From: Lithospermum erythrorhizon
Taxonomy: Eukaryota; Streptophyta; Magnoliopsida; Boraginales; Boraginaceae
Length of the DNA stretch: 64,000 nt
NCBI GenBank assembly: GCA_019722365.1
Contig: JADFUC010000501.1
Span: 310,001-374,000 of the forward strand
Direction: 5' to 3'
Below are positions 26,621 through 38,593 of the stretch, in pieces. Within the stretch, counting starts at the first letter, position 1, and each line of letters opens with the position of its first letter. A program made the translations under genes and the position numbers. Below the pieces are notes generated by a model, which was not told the origin of the DNA, did no database searches, and saw only the letters and a list, made by a program, of their open reading frames with translations.

Positions 26621-29276
26621 TAATATTATACGCAAGAGATAAAGTTTTGAATAATTAACTTATTTATAATTTCTCAAATAATCATTCTTGCTTTGTCTTA
26701 CAAATGTTGATATTTTGAATGATGTATCACATATCGAGATAAAAATTTTATCTTCAATTATTGGTTTAATCATATTATTTAAAAAACTTAATATTACGAA
26801 AGATTTTAAATTCATAATTAAAAGGCCAATTCCCTTACTATAAATACCATCGTGGATAAGTATTTTTCACCGATTATATTGGTACTTCAATTTATTCTTC
26901 GATGCCCCTTCTTATGTAATTCCTCTTACAAACCCCTAACTAATATTGGATTCTTTTTGGTCTCAACTTCACAAATTGGCAATTTAAATTAAAGTTAGAT
27001 AATATTTTAGAGATGGAGAAAGTATTTTTGCTATGAATTGAATTGAATTATTTTTGGAAAAATAAATAACACCATTTGATTTATATTAAACCGAATCAAC
27101 GTAAACATTATGGTTATTCGATCGCTGACCATCGCTTTTATCACAACAAATCAACAATGAGACAAAACATTGCCCATCTACTACTAAGATATATTTGAAG
27201 TATCGAGGACTGCAACAATGGTCGATTTTAGAGGGTAGAAGGAGTACGATTATTTTTATTTAGGAATATTAGTTAACCTATCATTGTGTTTGATAAAATT
27301 TTATGGGAGAGAGTAATGAACTATAGTATAAGAGTTAGATCTTTTTGCAAGTAGAGTTTTGAGAATATGAGAGTTTGGGGTGGGCACTTTAAGAAAAACG
27401 GTATTTCATTTCTACCTTTTTATATAATAGATAAAAAGTCTAAATTTGGTAGAAGTTTTGCCTTTCAAGCAGCATTTCACAATACCTATATTTTTTAAAT
27501 TAAGAATTTGGACAATCAAATTAAATTTCGCCAAAATTAAACCCATAATTAAAATGGGACGTATCAGCTTAAGACACATTAAAAAAAAAAAAAAGGAGTG
27601 ATGAAGTCTCTTTAACATGACAGACTCAAACGTGAACTAATTACCCGATCAAGCTCGACTGATAAGTGGTACTGCTATGTCCAAAAAATATCCAGGCCCA
27701 CTAAATTATTATATTGGGCTATTGGTCCAATGTAAGAAATTTGAAATTAACTTGTCAATAACATTGAGCCAAGCCCTGCTCATAAACTCTAATGAAATTA
27801 TGGAATTGTACTTTAATAAGTTGATTTATTATCCGGTTGTTTCCAATATCGAGTCATTTTTTGAACTAACGAATATCAAGTTTGGTTTTGTGATCCAGAG
27901 GGTATGGAGTCGGCTTTTTTGAGCGGTTATTCCAACAAGGATTTCAAAGATGACAGCTTATCGTTTCCTTTGTTTTTTCGATCAAGTATTAGCTTAGGAT
28001 CGATTATCCGGTTAATTTACACATAAAAATATGTAAAAACTTATAAAAAGTTGAATCACCGAAAGATTTTAACGATTTTATCGATATGATAGTTACCTCA
28101 TTATTTTATATATCGAACAATACCGCGACGCTTAATCCGCTCATCAAGCAATTGGTAGCAGTGTGAATCGCTCATTTTTCGCGCCGAAGAGACAAAATAA
28201 CATGTGAATCGAGTGAGATTGAATCCATTATCAAGCGGGTAGCGATTACTAGTTAGATTTAGTTCAAAGTTCCAATTGATGAACATACTTTTATCTAGCT
28301 CATAACCCTAAATCCTAAATCTTCTAAACAAATTAGCTATTTGATTTTAATCATAGGATTTAGAGGTGTTTATTGTTTTCTCTGTTTTTATTTTATTTAT
28401 ATATAATATATAGATTAATTCGTAATTATCTGAATTTCAGCTGAAACAATTAATAATTGATGTATATATGATGATGTATAATGTGAATTTTATATTCAAA
28501 TTATTGCCTATTTGGTTTGTGAACAATGCTGAAAGATATATTGTTTAGTCTGAAATAAATATTTGATGATATAGTTATATGTAAAGGATTTTATTAAATT
28601 TACTACTACCTTTGTTTATTCGGTTTTTCAGATATGTTCGAAATTTTAACCATTCATTAGTCATTACTAATTACTCTTTATTTTAATAAATATAAAATTT
28701 ATATCATTGGGATTCGTCTCAAAATAGTTTCATAATATTATTTTATAATTTTGTGAACATATAGTTTAAGAATAATCTATGCTTAAAAGCTCTACCTCGA
28801 TATCTCGAAACGCCAAATAAAAAAAAAACAGAGTGAGTATGTGTTTTCTTCTTATGCATTAGATGATTTTCTTAGTTGTATATGTTAATTGGGAGACAGG
28901 GTTGATTATTTGAAGATAATGTTCAATTTTTTCGCGGTATAGATGTTAATTATGTATTGTGAAAATGCCTAGAATAAACTACATTTAAGAAAATTGATTC
29001 GTAAATTTGGGAAGTTCGAGTGGTCGATTTTAAAAGGTTGCGAATGATATGTATTCCTAGTAGTTATGGAAGTTGATTACATTATGTGAAATCTTTTTCG
29101 GTTTGGTTGTTAAGTTGGTAAAATTGATCGCTTATGTATTTTAGCTGTGAAGTGTTAACGCGTTCGATTTTATATACCTTAGAATGATATGTGTTGTGTT
29201 CGTCTGCTAATGTCTATAATGGTAATTGAAAATATTGAAGCTAATTAGCTTGTTTTTTGGTTATTCTAAATGCAGA
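26620..29276. other. AT-rich upstream flank of the TCF25-like gene
   Basis: No gene is supported. The first coding exon of the next gene begins directly after an intron acceptor (tgcag at 29271-29275), so a non-coding 5' exon and a 5' UTR intron should lie in the last part of this stretch. I could not place that exon. Confidence 0.4.
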
Positions 29277-32200
29277 ATGTCTGCTCGATTGATGAAAAAG
29301 GTTCTTAATGAACAAGAGGCATCATTACAACAACATGAGCAGCAGGATAGCAGCGATGATCTAGAGTCGCTTCATTCTTCTGCTCCCTCTCGGAACCTTT
29401 TTGATCTTCTTAACGATGATGGGGAAGAACATGACCATGATGAGGTCTTTAATGACCTTTTTACCTTTCCCGTTCTTTGTTTTCCATGCCTTTTTTTCAA
29501 GATTGTTCAAATTAAATTTCTCAGTTCATTAATGTGTTTTTTACGACTTTCATACTCTGTCCCCTAAATATGTATAGTTTTGTGAGAGTTACTATAAGTC
29601 TATAACCACATGTACCGTCAATATTTTCACTGAACTAGAATTTTGCAAATGGCACATAACCCGACATATGGACTCAATACCAATTCTCTTTATTCCAGTA
29701 CGAATGACATAGTGATGCAGACTTTATGTTCTATATTTTCTTATACATTGCATAAAAACACGGGAGTTAGACTTTGAACAAATATTTGTTGGTTAGTTAA
29801 TGCATCAGTGGTCAGCACATAAATTAATTGTGGATGATTGTCAAGATTTATATCTTTGTGCAAGGACTACATCATCCTGTGTGTGCCAACTGCTAAGTTG
29901 TTTTGTTCTAGCTAATGGTGTTGCATGAAACTCTATGAGAGGTCCTATTCTACTGATAAGTGAGAGCAATTAACAGTCTCTATCTAATGTTTGTTTTTTG
30001 CAGTTATAACAGAAGTTAATTCGGTCTTTTAATGCAGGGAGAGGAGCCCACTCTTGATGATGAGCCCTTGAGAGAGAACGACAAGCACTGGGCTTCACCT
30101 TTTATAAATAGTAATATCAATGTACCTTCTTCCATCAGTAACAAATCAAAGAAAAAGAAGAAAAGGAAAAAAAGTAAGGCAGATAAGTCAACATCAAATG
30201 ATAAGTCTGATCATTTGAGTTCTTTGATGCTGGAAAATCTGGCTATTGGAGGCAAGGCGACAGGCAAGGGAGATGTTCCTTCTACAGTGAATTCCAAACC
30301 AGCAAATGGTAATGGAAACTACAAAAAACAATTTGGATCATCCGTTCTGCATGTAGATCCCAAGTTCCTTAGTGCGGATAATGAGCTGCGGAGAATATTT
30401 GGTTCGAAGGTGGTCAATTCATTCGAGAAAAGCCACCAGGCAGGGAGTTCAAGGCAAGCACGCTGTGGTCGTCGCGGGTCCTACAGTCATAGGAGGACTA
30501 TTATTGTTTCTCCTTCTGAACATTGGCCTCGCTGGGATGGTTCTTTGTCCATGGAACTTTTAGAAACTAAGGAAGGAGTACATTTCTTCAGGTTATATTT
30601 ATTGTTTCTTTTTTATGTGTTTGCCACCATGAGATGGACACAGATATCGATTATGAGCAATTCAATATTTTCATTGTCAGCATTATCAAAAATATATGGT
30701 GGATGAATGGACATGGTTTGACGCCGGGGCGGTGCAAGTTTTGCCATTATCCTACGCATATGATTCGTGGGCCTACAACTTGAGAGACCTACAATATAGA
30801 CATTAAAATTGATTTAGAATTTTGTAAGAATCTCTATTTCTTCTCTGCACTGCAAAAAGCAGAATGAAAAATTGAGCTCCCAAAAACTAAAACGAAATAG
30901 AATATATATATATATACAGTTAAAATCAAGTAATAAGAAACATTTTTGACTTGCGAACGTGACAAAAAGAAACAACAGAGGTTTCTTATTTTTTGGTGAT
31001 TGTTGACTGCACGCTTTCATTCCTGCATTAGTAAGTAAGTGGTGGTCGTTAAATTATCTTTGCTGACATCTCCATAGGCTATTTTGTGTATAAGCTTCAC
31101 ACAGAGATGGTGGAAGTCTGAGAAATTGCTTTGTCTTTTCATACATGTATTTCTGTTTAAAGTGACTCTGTATTTGCAAGATACCAATTTTAGTTTTTGT
31201 GCCTGTAATACAGATATGTGCACACTTCAGCCTATGCTCAAGCCCAGAGAACATTTGAAGCTGCCAAGGCAATTCATGATCTGAATGGTATTGCAGGCAT
31301 TCTTTTACATTATCCTTATCATATAGATTCACTCATATCTTTGGCCGAGTATTTCAAATTTACGGGAGAGCATCAGATGTCAGCAGATGCCGTTGCAAAG
31401 TGCTTATATGCCCTTGAATGTGCGTGGCATCCAATGTTTAGTCCTTTGCAGGGCAATTGTCAGCTGAAGTTTGTCCATGAAACTAACATACCATTCTTCA
31501 CAACTCTTTTCATGCACATCAAGAACATGGATCGTCGTGGCTGCCATCGATCGGCTCTAGAAATATGCAAGTTGTTGCTTTCTCTTGATTCAGAAGATCC
31601 AATTGGATCTAAGTTTTGCATTGATTGCTATGCACTAAGAGCAGAGGAGTACGAATGGTTAGAACGGTTTTCTGAAGAATACAACAATGACACCTCCCTG
31701 TGGTTATTTCCAAATTTTTCTTATTCTCTTGCCATATGTCGGTTTTACCTTGAAACCATACAGCAGCCAAACAATACACAAATTGATGCTGGAAAAACTT
31801 CTTCATCTGATCTAATGAAGCAGGCATTAATGCTTCACCCTTCAGTCTTGAAAAAGTTGATGGATAAGGTTCCTCTAAAAGAACAGGCTTGGAATAACAT
31901 ACTCAAGAATAACTATTTCCGGTCAGAGCAATCAGGAAGCCCATCTCTGGATCATTTGATCAACATATATGTTGAAAGGAGCTACCTCATATGGAGGCTT
32001 CCTGATGTCCAAAAATTTCTCAGGGATTCTGCCCTGTCAGTAATAAAAAATCTAGAAAATAATGAAGGTGATGCTAGGGATTGGGCCTGTGTTAGGAAGG
32101 AAGCCTTTTCATCTGACAAAAATGAGTAAGCGCTACTTTACCAATATCTTGTATATTCTGTTTGCCTCATGTTCAGCGACAACGTTGCAGCTATATGTGT

Positions 32201-32518
32201 TTTAAGGCATTATTTTGTGTTTCTAAGAAATTGAGCTTATTCCCCAGATACTCCCATTTACTGGTGTCAGATTTTTCAGACGCAGCCCCATCCATGCCTC
32301 CTGAGCTGTTGCAAAACATGGTAGTTGATCCGAGGAGGGGTGGAGATGAAAACTTTGGAGAATTTCCCAATGACCCTCTTCAAATCAATGTTCCCCGTGA
32401 TCCTGCAAATAGAAATCCTCTTGCTGTCTTACTTGATTCCATGTTGCCATGGGTCGATTATGGAAGAGGAGAAGAGGATCTTCCGGATGGTCATTACGAA
32501 CATGACGATGAAGACTGA
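29277..32518 (+). CDS. TCF25: TCF25/Rqc1-like protein
   Basis: Four coding exons, 29277-29444, 30038-30591, 31214-32125, 32248-32518, join in frame to 634 residues (plant homologues are about 630). The N-terminus MSARLMKKVLNEQEA is followed by an acidic, Ser-rich stretch and a Lys-rich segment (KSKKKKKRKKSKADK), probably nuclear or ribosome binding. The TCF25 domain spans from SPSEHWPRWDGSLSMELLET through RTFEAAKAIHDLNGIAGILL, KFTGEHQMSADAVAKCLYAL, NMDRRGCHRSALEICKLLLS and KQALMLHPSVLKKLMDKVPL. The C-terminus is Asp/Glu-rich. The yeast relative Rqc1 works with Ltn1/Listerin in ribosome-associated quality control, and the mammalian relative was first described as a repressor of transcription. 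The plant role is inferred. The exon 1 donor (gag|gtcttt) is weak, but phase and sequence support it. An intron lies just before the start codon. Confidence 0.92.
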
Positions 32519-32655
32519 AGCCCTTATCTTTGCGACGATACTGTAAGTGGCGGCATTGCAGTATGAGGACAGTCGGGTATTTCATTTACAAGTTTGTATC
32601 TTTCACATTAGGCATTGCATGTTACTTCAGGATCTCTCTATACTTTTTTGATATT

Positions 32656-32830
32656 GGGATCCTCTACTCCTTTGTGCTCCACTTCACACCCCTTTTTTAC
32701 AAGATCGTACATCATGTATTGGGTGGTTATATCATTATTTAACTTAATGTGCGCAATACATGATGTACAATCGAAGCAGAGCATGATAAAATGACACAAA
32801 AGGGGATTAGGATAATATCCATACTTTTTG
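32656..32830. repeat. Inverted repeat in the 3' flank of the TCF25-like gene
   Basis: gtacatcatgtattg (32707-32721) is mirrored exactly by caatacatgatgtac (32754-32768). Weaker symmetry extends outward (cctttgtg on one side against cacaaaagg on the other). If transcribed, the 3' UTR could form a long hairpin. It may be a small foldback element. Confidence 0.7.
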
Positions 32831-33003
32831 ATATACATGTGTAGATGCTACTGACTAATGATGTACACATTGGTTAATTGGATCAACAATTTTTACATGG
32901 CAGTTTCAATTGTCTGCGTTTATGTTCGGACTCTACGAGATATTTGAAATAGTTCATAATTACTTATATTTATAACAAAATATAAATTAAACATAAACCA
33001 AAA

Positions 33004-33211
33004 TGATTAGCCCCCGTATTAACATGTCTTATTATATTCTCTACCTCTTGAATATAATAAAATAAACCAAAATGATTCATTGCATTATCTTTACAAATCA
33101 TATTAAGATGGTTAATTGGAATATAATATGCCGTACTATTTGAACCCCTTATCCTGCTTGATTGATAGTCTCCTCAAATGTATTAAGACATGTTAATAAG
33201 GGGGCTAATCA
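33004..33211. mobile_element. Foldback MITE with 28-bp terminal inverted repeats
   Basis: The left terminus tgattagcccccgtattaac, continuing to atgtctta, is mirrored with one mismatch by the right terminus ending ttaataagggggctaatca. The 208-bp element is non-coding and AT-rich inside. A clear target duplication was not seen, so the superfamily is open. Confidence 0.75.
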
Positions 33212-34484
33212 ATTTATACATATGACAGAATGAGTTTAAAGAGTTCAACCACAGATTCATTTCATTTAGAGGAAATATTCGCAGATTTTGTAGATTAGTA
33301 GGTACAATACAAAAAAATTCTCATTTCACTTGTTGCCTCGTTGGTAATCATTGACCCAAAAGAAATTCATTGGGCTCGATGCATTTGATAATAATTGTCA
33401 TAGTAGCTATAGTATACTCAAGACTCAAGAGTCGAACCTACTATAATGTACTCTAAACTTACAAGTTAGAATAGCATCTCATCCTCACATAGAAGCTAAG
33501 TAGTTAGAACATAAGTAAATGTTTTTGATGATCCCTTCACTTTGACATGTACTCCTTACATCTGCTACATTCCATAACAAGGACCTTCGAAGAGAACAGT
33601 TCAACGGGTAAAATTACTCGCGAAAGATGATATATTTTTAGCAAAAAAACTTGCAGGATAAGAAAGTTGCAAGTAATGGTATTAAGGCAATGATAGTTGT
33701 CGATATTATTCATCATTATATTGTCACAGAAGTGAAAGTGTGAAACCATACATATTTCTCAAAGATATCCGGCATGCGCAAATAGAGATGCAAAATCAAA
33801 GTTCACAAAGATGAACGATTAGACTCCTTGTGAAGATTGGTTATATAGTTTAATGGCTGTAGAAAAATGAGTTAAATTTTCAAGAGGATCATCTATTTCA
33901 TGAATTTTGGAAAAGAGGCGAGTGAGGCACTAATTTTGCAAATTTCACAATCACCTTGGACATCAACGATAACAGCAAGTTGTTAAATTGTTTCACAGCT
34001 TTTCCTTAAACTTTGCAATGTGTATCAGACCAGATATGTATAAAATCTAAGACAACAGCAAGATTAATGAAGGTAGAGCAATACCATAATGACATACCTT
34101 CACCGCCTCCACATCCGTTAAAGGACCAACTTGAACCCAGTTGACAGGAAGTTGTCCCTATTAGATGCTGAGTTAGTAACATAAAACACAACATAATCAA
34201 ACAACAAATAAAGTATAATGCAATAAAGGACGATAATTAGGTTAAATGGAACTCTCAGAAAAAATTTCTTCAGTTAGCAGAACCAAAGCATGCCTAAATT
34301 AACCATCATATGAAACAAATTATGCAAAGGGGTGAAAGAATAGCTTGACATATGGAATAGGGCATTAGGCCCTGTGTCCTAAGTCCTAACACGCAATATA
34401 ATGTATCATATTCATATTTTCTCGAGAACAAAATGACATCCACCGTAAGTTTGTAGCAAAATGCAGATCACTTAGTAATGTCAG
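33212..34484. other. Spacer downstream of the F-box gene
   Basis: Mostly AT-rich with no complete gene. A 60-base exon-like segment on the minus strand (34157-34098) is listed separately. The rest shows no recognisable feature. Confidence 0.4.
34098..34157 (-). pseudogene. Orphan exon-like segment, possible gene relic
   Basis: On the minus strand an open 60-base stretch encodes GQLPVNWVQVGPLTDVEAVK. It is preceded by an AG and followed by a strong donor (gaag|gtatgt). Downstream near 33935-33985 a second open piece reads LAVIVDVQGDCEICKI before hitting stops. Together they look like parts of a decayed gene. I do not recognise the family. Chance is a real alternative for so short a piece. Confidence 0.25.
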
Positions 34485-35645
34485 TCAGTATACGGTATAC
34501 CACCTCTTCCTATTTTTCTTCTGCTTGCCGAATCCCGGACCTCTATCATCGCCATTAGTAGGATCACCACTGTTTAGCTGAACAAGGCTTCCGGAGTACA
34601 CTCCATACTGAAAATAAAGCCAAAGATCTCCCTGAAGCTCAACACTTTTAGCATATTTCTCTTCAAGATCGTAACAGACCAGATCTTCATTGTTTTTTTC
34701 CAGGAGGATTTGCTTTCCATTCTTTGAAAATGATATAGGACACATATGATGGAAACTCATTGAAGCAGAATTAACAATTGATGCTATCTTTTCCCACGAT
34801 TCTTTCTTCCCATAATCTTTCATGATCCAGATATCAGCAGTATATTTTTCTCTGTAATAGTAAATCAAACTAAGATTGCCTCCCAAAACAGCCAAGTTAC
34901 TTTTAAAGCCCTTTTTCAGACGACAGTCTGGTTGTGGTACTAACTGAGTCGTCTCTGTTGTGAGATTGAAGGCAACAATCCATTTACCTGGCTCATCCAA
35001 ACCGCTACTAACAATCCAATGCAAAATACCAACAGCAAAGACTCCATCAGCCCCATTAATCACACTACCATAAGGAAACTCCTGAACCTTCCCAAACGTA
35101 TTTGACCTTGAGCTATAAACTCTGAGTGTTGTATGAAGAGCGTCCTCATATTGCATAATACTCGCCAACTTGTAGTCATCATGAACAGCATCATACCCAA
35201 AACCAAGGTAATGTGTGATACATTCATCTAAATGAGGCAGTTCTTTGTATTTTCTCGTGCTGGGGTTCCATAACATAACCGATGTTTTGTGTTTATAGCT
35301 AGTTCCCGTCAAGCAAACTAAGCCATTACAACAACCTATAACTTGGATTCCAGTAGGGAGGCATCTCACAGGGGGGTCAATCTGTTCGATTTTGGCTATA
35401 TTGGTTTCAAAGATACTATCAAAATCAGCTGAGTTAAGAATATGTCCAGAGAGCAAAAGCTTCTGGTCAGAACTGGATTTCAGAGTTTGGTTCAAATGCA
35501 TTTTGACAAATCGTTGACTATCAATCAGAACACACCACGACTTGCATACACACCTAAACCGAAGAAGTGTCTTTACTTGCGACCAGCTTAAGATTTCCGT
35601 TATAACTTCTTGTGGAATGTGAGACATTGTCTTCCTTTTGAACAA
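34485..35645 (-). CDS. F-box protein with F-box-associated (FBA) domain
   Basis: Single exon of 386 codons. The F-box lies at about residues 7-50 (MSHIPQEVITEILSWSQVKT, then LLRFRCVCKSW), followed by the FBA region with VIGCCNGLVCLTG, LWNPSTRKYKELP, YLGFGYDAVHDDYKLA and GILHWIVSSG. This is the layout of plant CPR1/CPR30-like F-box proteins, which serve as substrate receptors in SCF ubiquitin ligases. Met7 (codon at 35625-35627) is an equally good or better start, since the family usually opens shortly before the IP(Q/D)E motif. The C-terminal end is basic (GKQKKNRKRWY). The substrate is unknown. The frame is intact, so the gene looks functional. Confidence 0.9.
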   Translation of the reverse strand: MFKRKTMSHIPQEVITEILSWSQVKTLLRFRCVCKSWCVLIDSQRFVKMHLNQTLKSSSDQKLLLSGHILNSADFDSIFETNIAKIEQIDPPVRCLPTGIQVIGCCNGLVCLTGTSYKHKTSVMLWNPSTRKYKELPHLDECITHYLGFGYDAVHDDYKLASIMQYEDALHTTLRVYSSRSNTFGKVQEFPYGSVINGADGVFAVGILHWIVSSGLDEPGKWIVAFNLTTETTQLVPQPDCRLKKGFKSNLAVLGGNLSLIYYYREKYTADIWIMKDYGKKESWEKIASIVNSASMSFHHMCPISFSKNGKQILLEKNNEDLVCYDLEEKYAKSVELQGDLWLYFQYGVYSGSLVQLNSGDPTNGDDRGPGFGKQKKNRKRWYTVY

Positions 35646-36709
35646 TTATACATTAACCATTCAAAGAGGGCTTGCATGAGATTATTTTATGATCTTTTCT
35701 TATTAGGCTGAACCTAGGTGAATGTTAATGTTGGCTAACTTTTACATTCACCCGGACAAATAAACTAGTATAGAAACAACATTTTTTAAAAAAATCACCT
35801 CGATTTACTTCAACTACAATCACCTAGGGTAATTTTTAAGTTTCACCCGAGAGCCATTAAGAGTTAAAATTGAGTTTTTTAAAGAAATTAGCCAACCCTT
35901 TCCTTAAAGTTGCCATTTTCGACTTATTGCGACTAATATGCAGTAACCACTAGGGCCAACCCACTATGAAGTAGTTACCAACTAATAACAAAAAACATTC
36001 AAATATATATTCTATAATTAATTCTACAACATAATAAAATTACATAATTAAAAATGAATGGTCACTAATTATGGTTTTTGTAGCAGAAAATGGAAAATTT
36101 GTTGAGGTAAAAGAAATGTAAAAAGCAGAGGAGTGACTGTTTGAAGACCTGGTGGTGGTGGTGGAAATTGCACAGCTACAGAACATATTTTGAGCAATTG
36201 TACTAAATCACTCGGACAACATCCTACTATAGCGGATGACTATTTTAAGTGTGAGATATGTATCGGAAATTATCATTCATTAACTTTTTTGCTCATTACA
36301 CCATTTGCTAATTTATAAAATTATAAATTGTACTCACTTTATACATCAAAGACGGCTGCTTTATCTTTTTCATTTTTCATTTAGATTAAAATTTAATCTT
36401 GATTTGGATATTCAAATTTTGATTTTAATCAAAATTACGTAAGCTTAATACTGATATATTTTTTCACAAACAAGTATAACACATTAAAATTTATTTTTTT
36501 CTATTTTGTTACATTTTGTAAGCATGCATTCATTTCATAAATTTTTTTATTAATATCAATTATATGTTTATCTTTATCCTTTAAGAATACTCATTGTACT
36601 CAATTTTGTTTGATTGATTTGGATACATACTTCGCTTAACAGATAATAATTATATACCTTATTAAAATGGTATATTTGGTAATGTGTATTAAATTGAATC
36701 ATATGAATA
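35646..36709. other. AT-rich upstream flank of the F-box gene
   Basis: No other gene is supported. It should contain the F-box promoter. Confidence 0.4.
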
Positions 36710-36948
36710 CTCCTCCATTTTTTTTTTATAGCTATTGCTTAATAGAAAAATTGTTTTTTTTAATTGCTGCTTTAACATAATAAATAGCACTTTTTACATT
36801 TTCACATACTTGACTACTTTTCTTAAATAAACAACCAAACAACGATATTGTTTCAACTAATTGTCATTGCACATTTTCAATACACTTTTTGACTATTTTT
36901 CTTTTCCTTAATCTGCATGAATGCCTAAAACGAGAAAAATGAGCGAGA
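36710..36948. mobile_element. Stowaway-like MITE, same family as 12619-12871
   Basis: The left end ctcctccatttttttttat is preceded by TA. The right end gagaaaaatgagcgaga is followed by TA (36949-36950). The inner stretch ttttgactatttttcttttc parallels the other element near its right end. Confidence 0.6.
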
Positions 36949-37042
36949 TAATAATCACACGAACCCTATCACAATCTAACGTAGAATTAATGAATAACGT
37001 AGAAATTCTCCAAGAGATGGGTCCAACTTATATGGTCATAAC

Positions 37043-37473
37043 TAAGAGCCGTTAATCCAGTCGAGTCGTAACCGAGCCGAGAATTTGGCTCGGCTCGTCA
37101 CCAAACGAGCATGGCGCTCGCTCGTTGAAAATGGCTCACCAAGCCGAGCTCCGAGCCAGCTCACTTGGTGTAAATTTTAAATTTTAAAGGATAAAGCCAC
37201 ACGTAAAATAATATGTATGAATATTAATTATCAATCGACAAATTGATATTTATTATCGATTAGATTATAATAAAAATTCATCATAACAACACATCGTCAT
37301 CGATAATAAATTCAATCATATCATGTACTATAACAAAACTAGTCTTTAATATATAATAATTTCATATAATCAGCCATCGAGCCTGGCCATTGCTCGTGAG
37401 CCAACGAGCCCGGCCGGCTCGTATTTCACTCAATATAATCGAGCTGATTGAAGTTCTACCATTAACAGCTTTA
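37043..37473. mobile_element. hAT-type nonautonomous element (431 bp)
   Basis: The termini taagagccgttaat and attaacagcttta are imperfect inverted repeats. The element is bounded by an identical 8-bp target duplication gtcataac (37035-37042 and 37474-37481), diagnostic of the hAT superfamily. The interior is rich in ggctcg/cgagcc words. There is no transposase frame. Confidence 0.8.
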
Positions 37474-37481
37474 GTCATAAC

Positions 37482-38593
37482 TCATTAAGTGATAACTTCA
37501 CTTTTTCTGCCTTTTTCTATTGGCATTGCCCCGAATTTGAAGATGGACATAGACCGAATTGAGACTTTATATTGAATTTATATATTCTCTATTAAAATTA
37601 ATTTGATTTTAATAAACTACATCTTACTTATACTTCAATAATCGAATTTATAGTTAGAACTTGACCGACTATGGCTCGTTGCTCGACTCAATCTCAATTC
37701 TACCTGAAATAACATTTAGCCGATTCAAACCCTACCAATCAAATACCAAACTAAAATAAGCTAATTTAACTCGGCTCGATTGTTACACAACTCTCTTTGT
37801 GCATTTGTAGATAATACATATGAGCTAGCTCTGAGTTGCTAAGGAAGACGAATTATAGTAAGCTTTTATTGTCCAAGAGTGAACAAGAAAGAAAACAGGT
37901 CAAGTAACAGGCCACACGACAACCATCCAGACAAGAGCTAGAGAAACACGACTCACTCCTATATCCACGTGAGTTGCTATAGACACACTCGAATAGTGTT
38001 ATTTTTTTGTATGAAGATACTAGTTTACCCCTATTAAATTCCTTATTTTGACTAGTGTCAGTACAAAGAAGTAAATGAGGCGAGCCTGAGCTAAAGATTT
38101 TTTTCGCCGACTCACCACTACACGCAGCCTTAGGTTAGCTCGGGTTCGATGAAAGTTCTATCTGTTTAGGCAATCCTTTAGCCAAGCTTTGAGCTAGATC
38201 ACTTATTTTAAATTTCAAATTCAATTGAATTAACCAACAATTAATTTAATTAATCAATTAATAAAATTAATTAACATTTAACAAAGACAAGTAAAATCAT
38301 TAATTGCAACATAGGCTAAAACATTAATAAAACTGATATTCATTACAAAATAATAACTCGTAATAGGGGCTAACGGAGACGAGCCTGAGGCTCAATTCAA
38401 TTTAATCTAAACTCTGAACTGAGCTTCGAGCCTCATCCGAGCGGAAGGGCTCGATTTAGCTTCCCTCATGCACAATTGGGGTCAAAATAGTAATTTCACC
38501 CCTTTAATTCTACCCCTACCCCTCTTTTCTCAACACATTTTCAACTTCTTGAATATCCCCATTTCTGTTTTAGTTTGTTGAATCTGTATTTCA
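37482..38593. other. Upstream flank of the plastid pyruvate kinase gene
   Basis: No gene. Patches near 37660-37800 and 38070-38460 again carry ggctcg-type words, like the adjacent hAT element, and may be older decayed copies. The last 100 bases should hold the promoter and leader of the next gene. Confidence 0.4.

Noticed and set aside
34006..34200. 64-codon minus-strand frame
   Set aside because: It runs in a different frame from the exon-like segment and contains no motif. Kept only as context for the relic.
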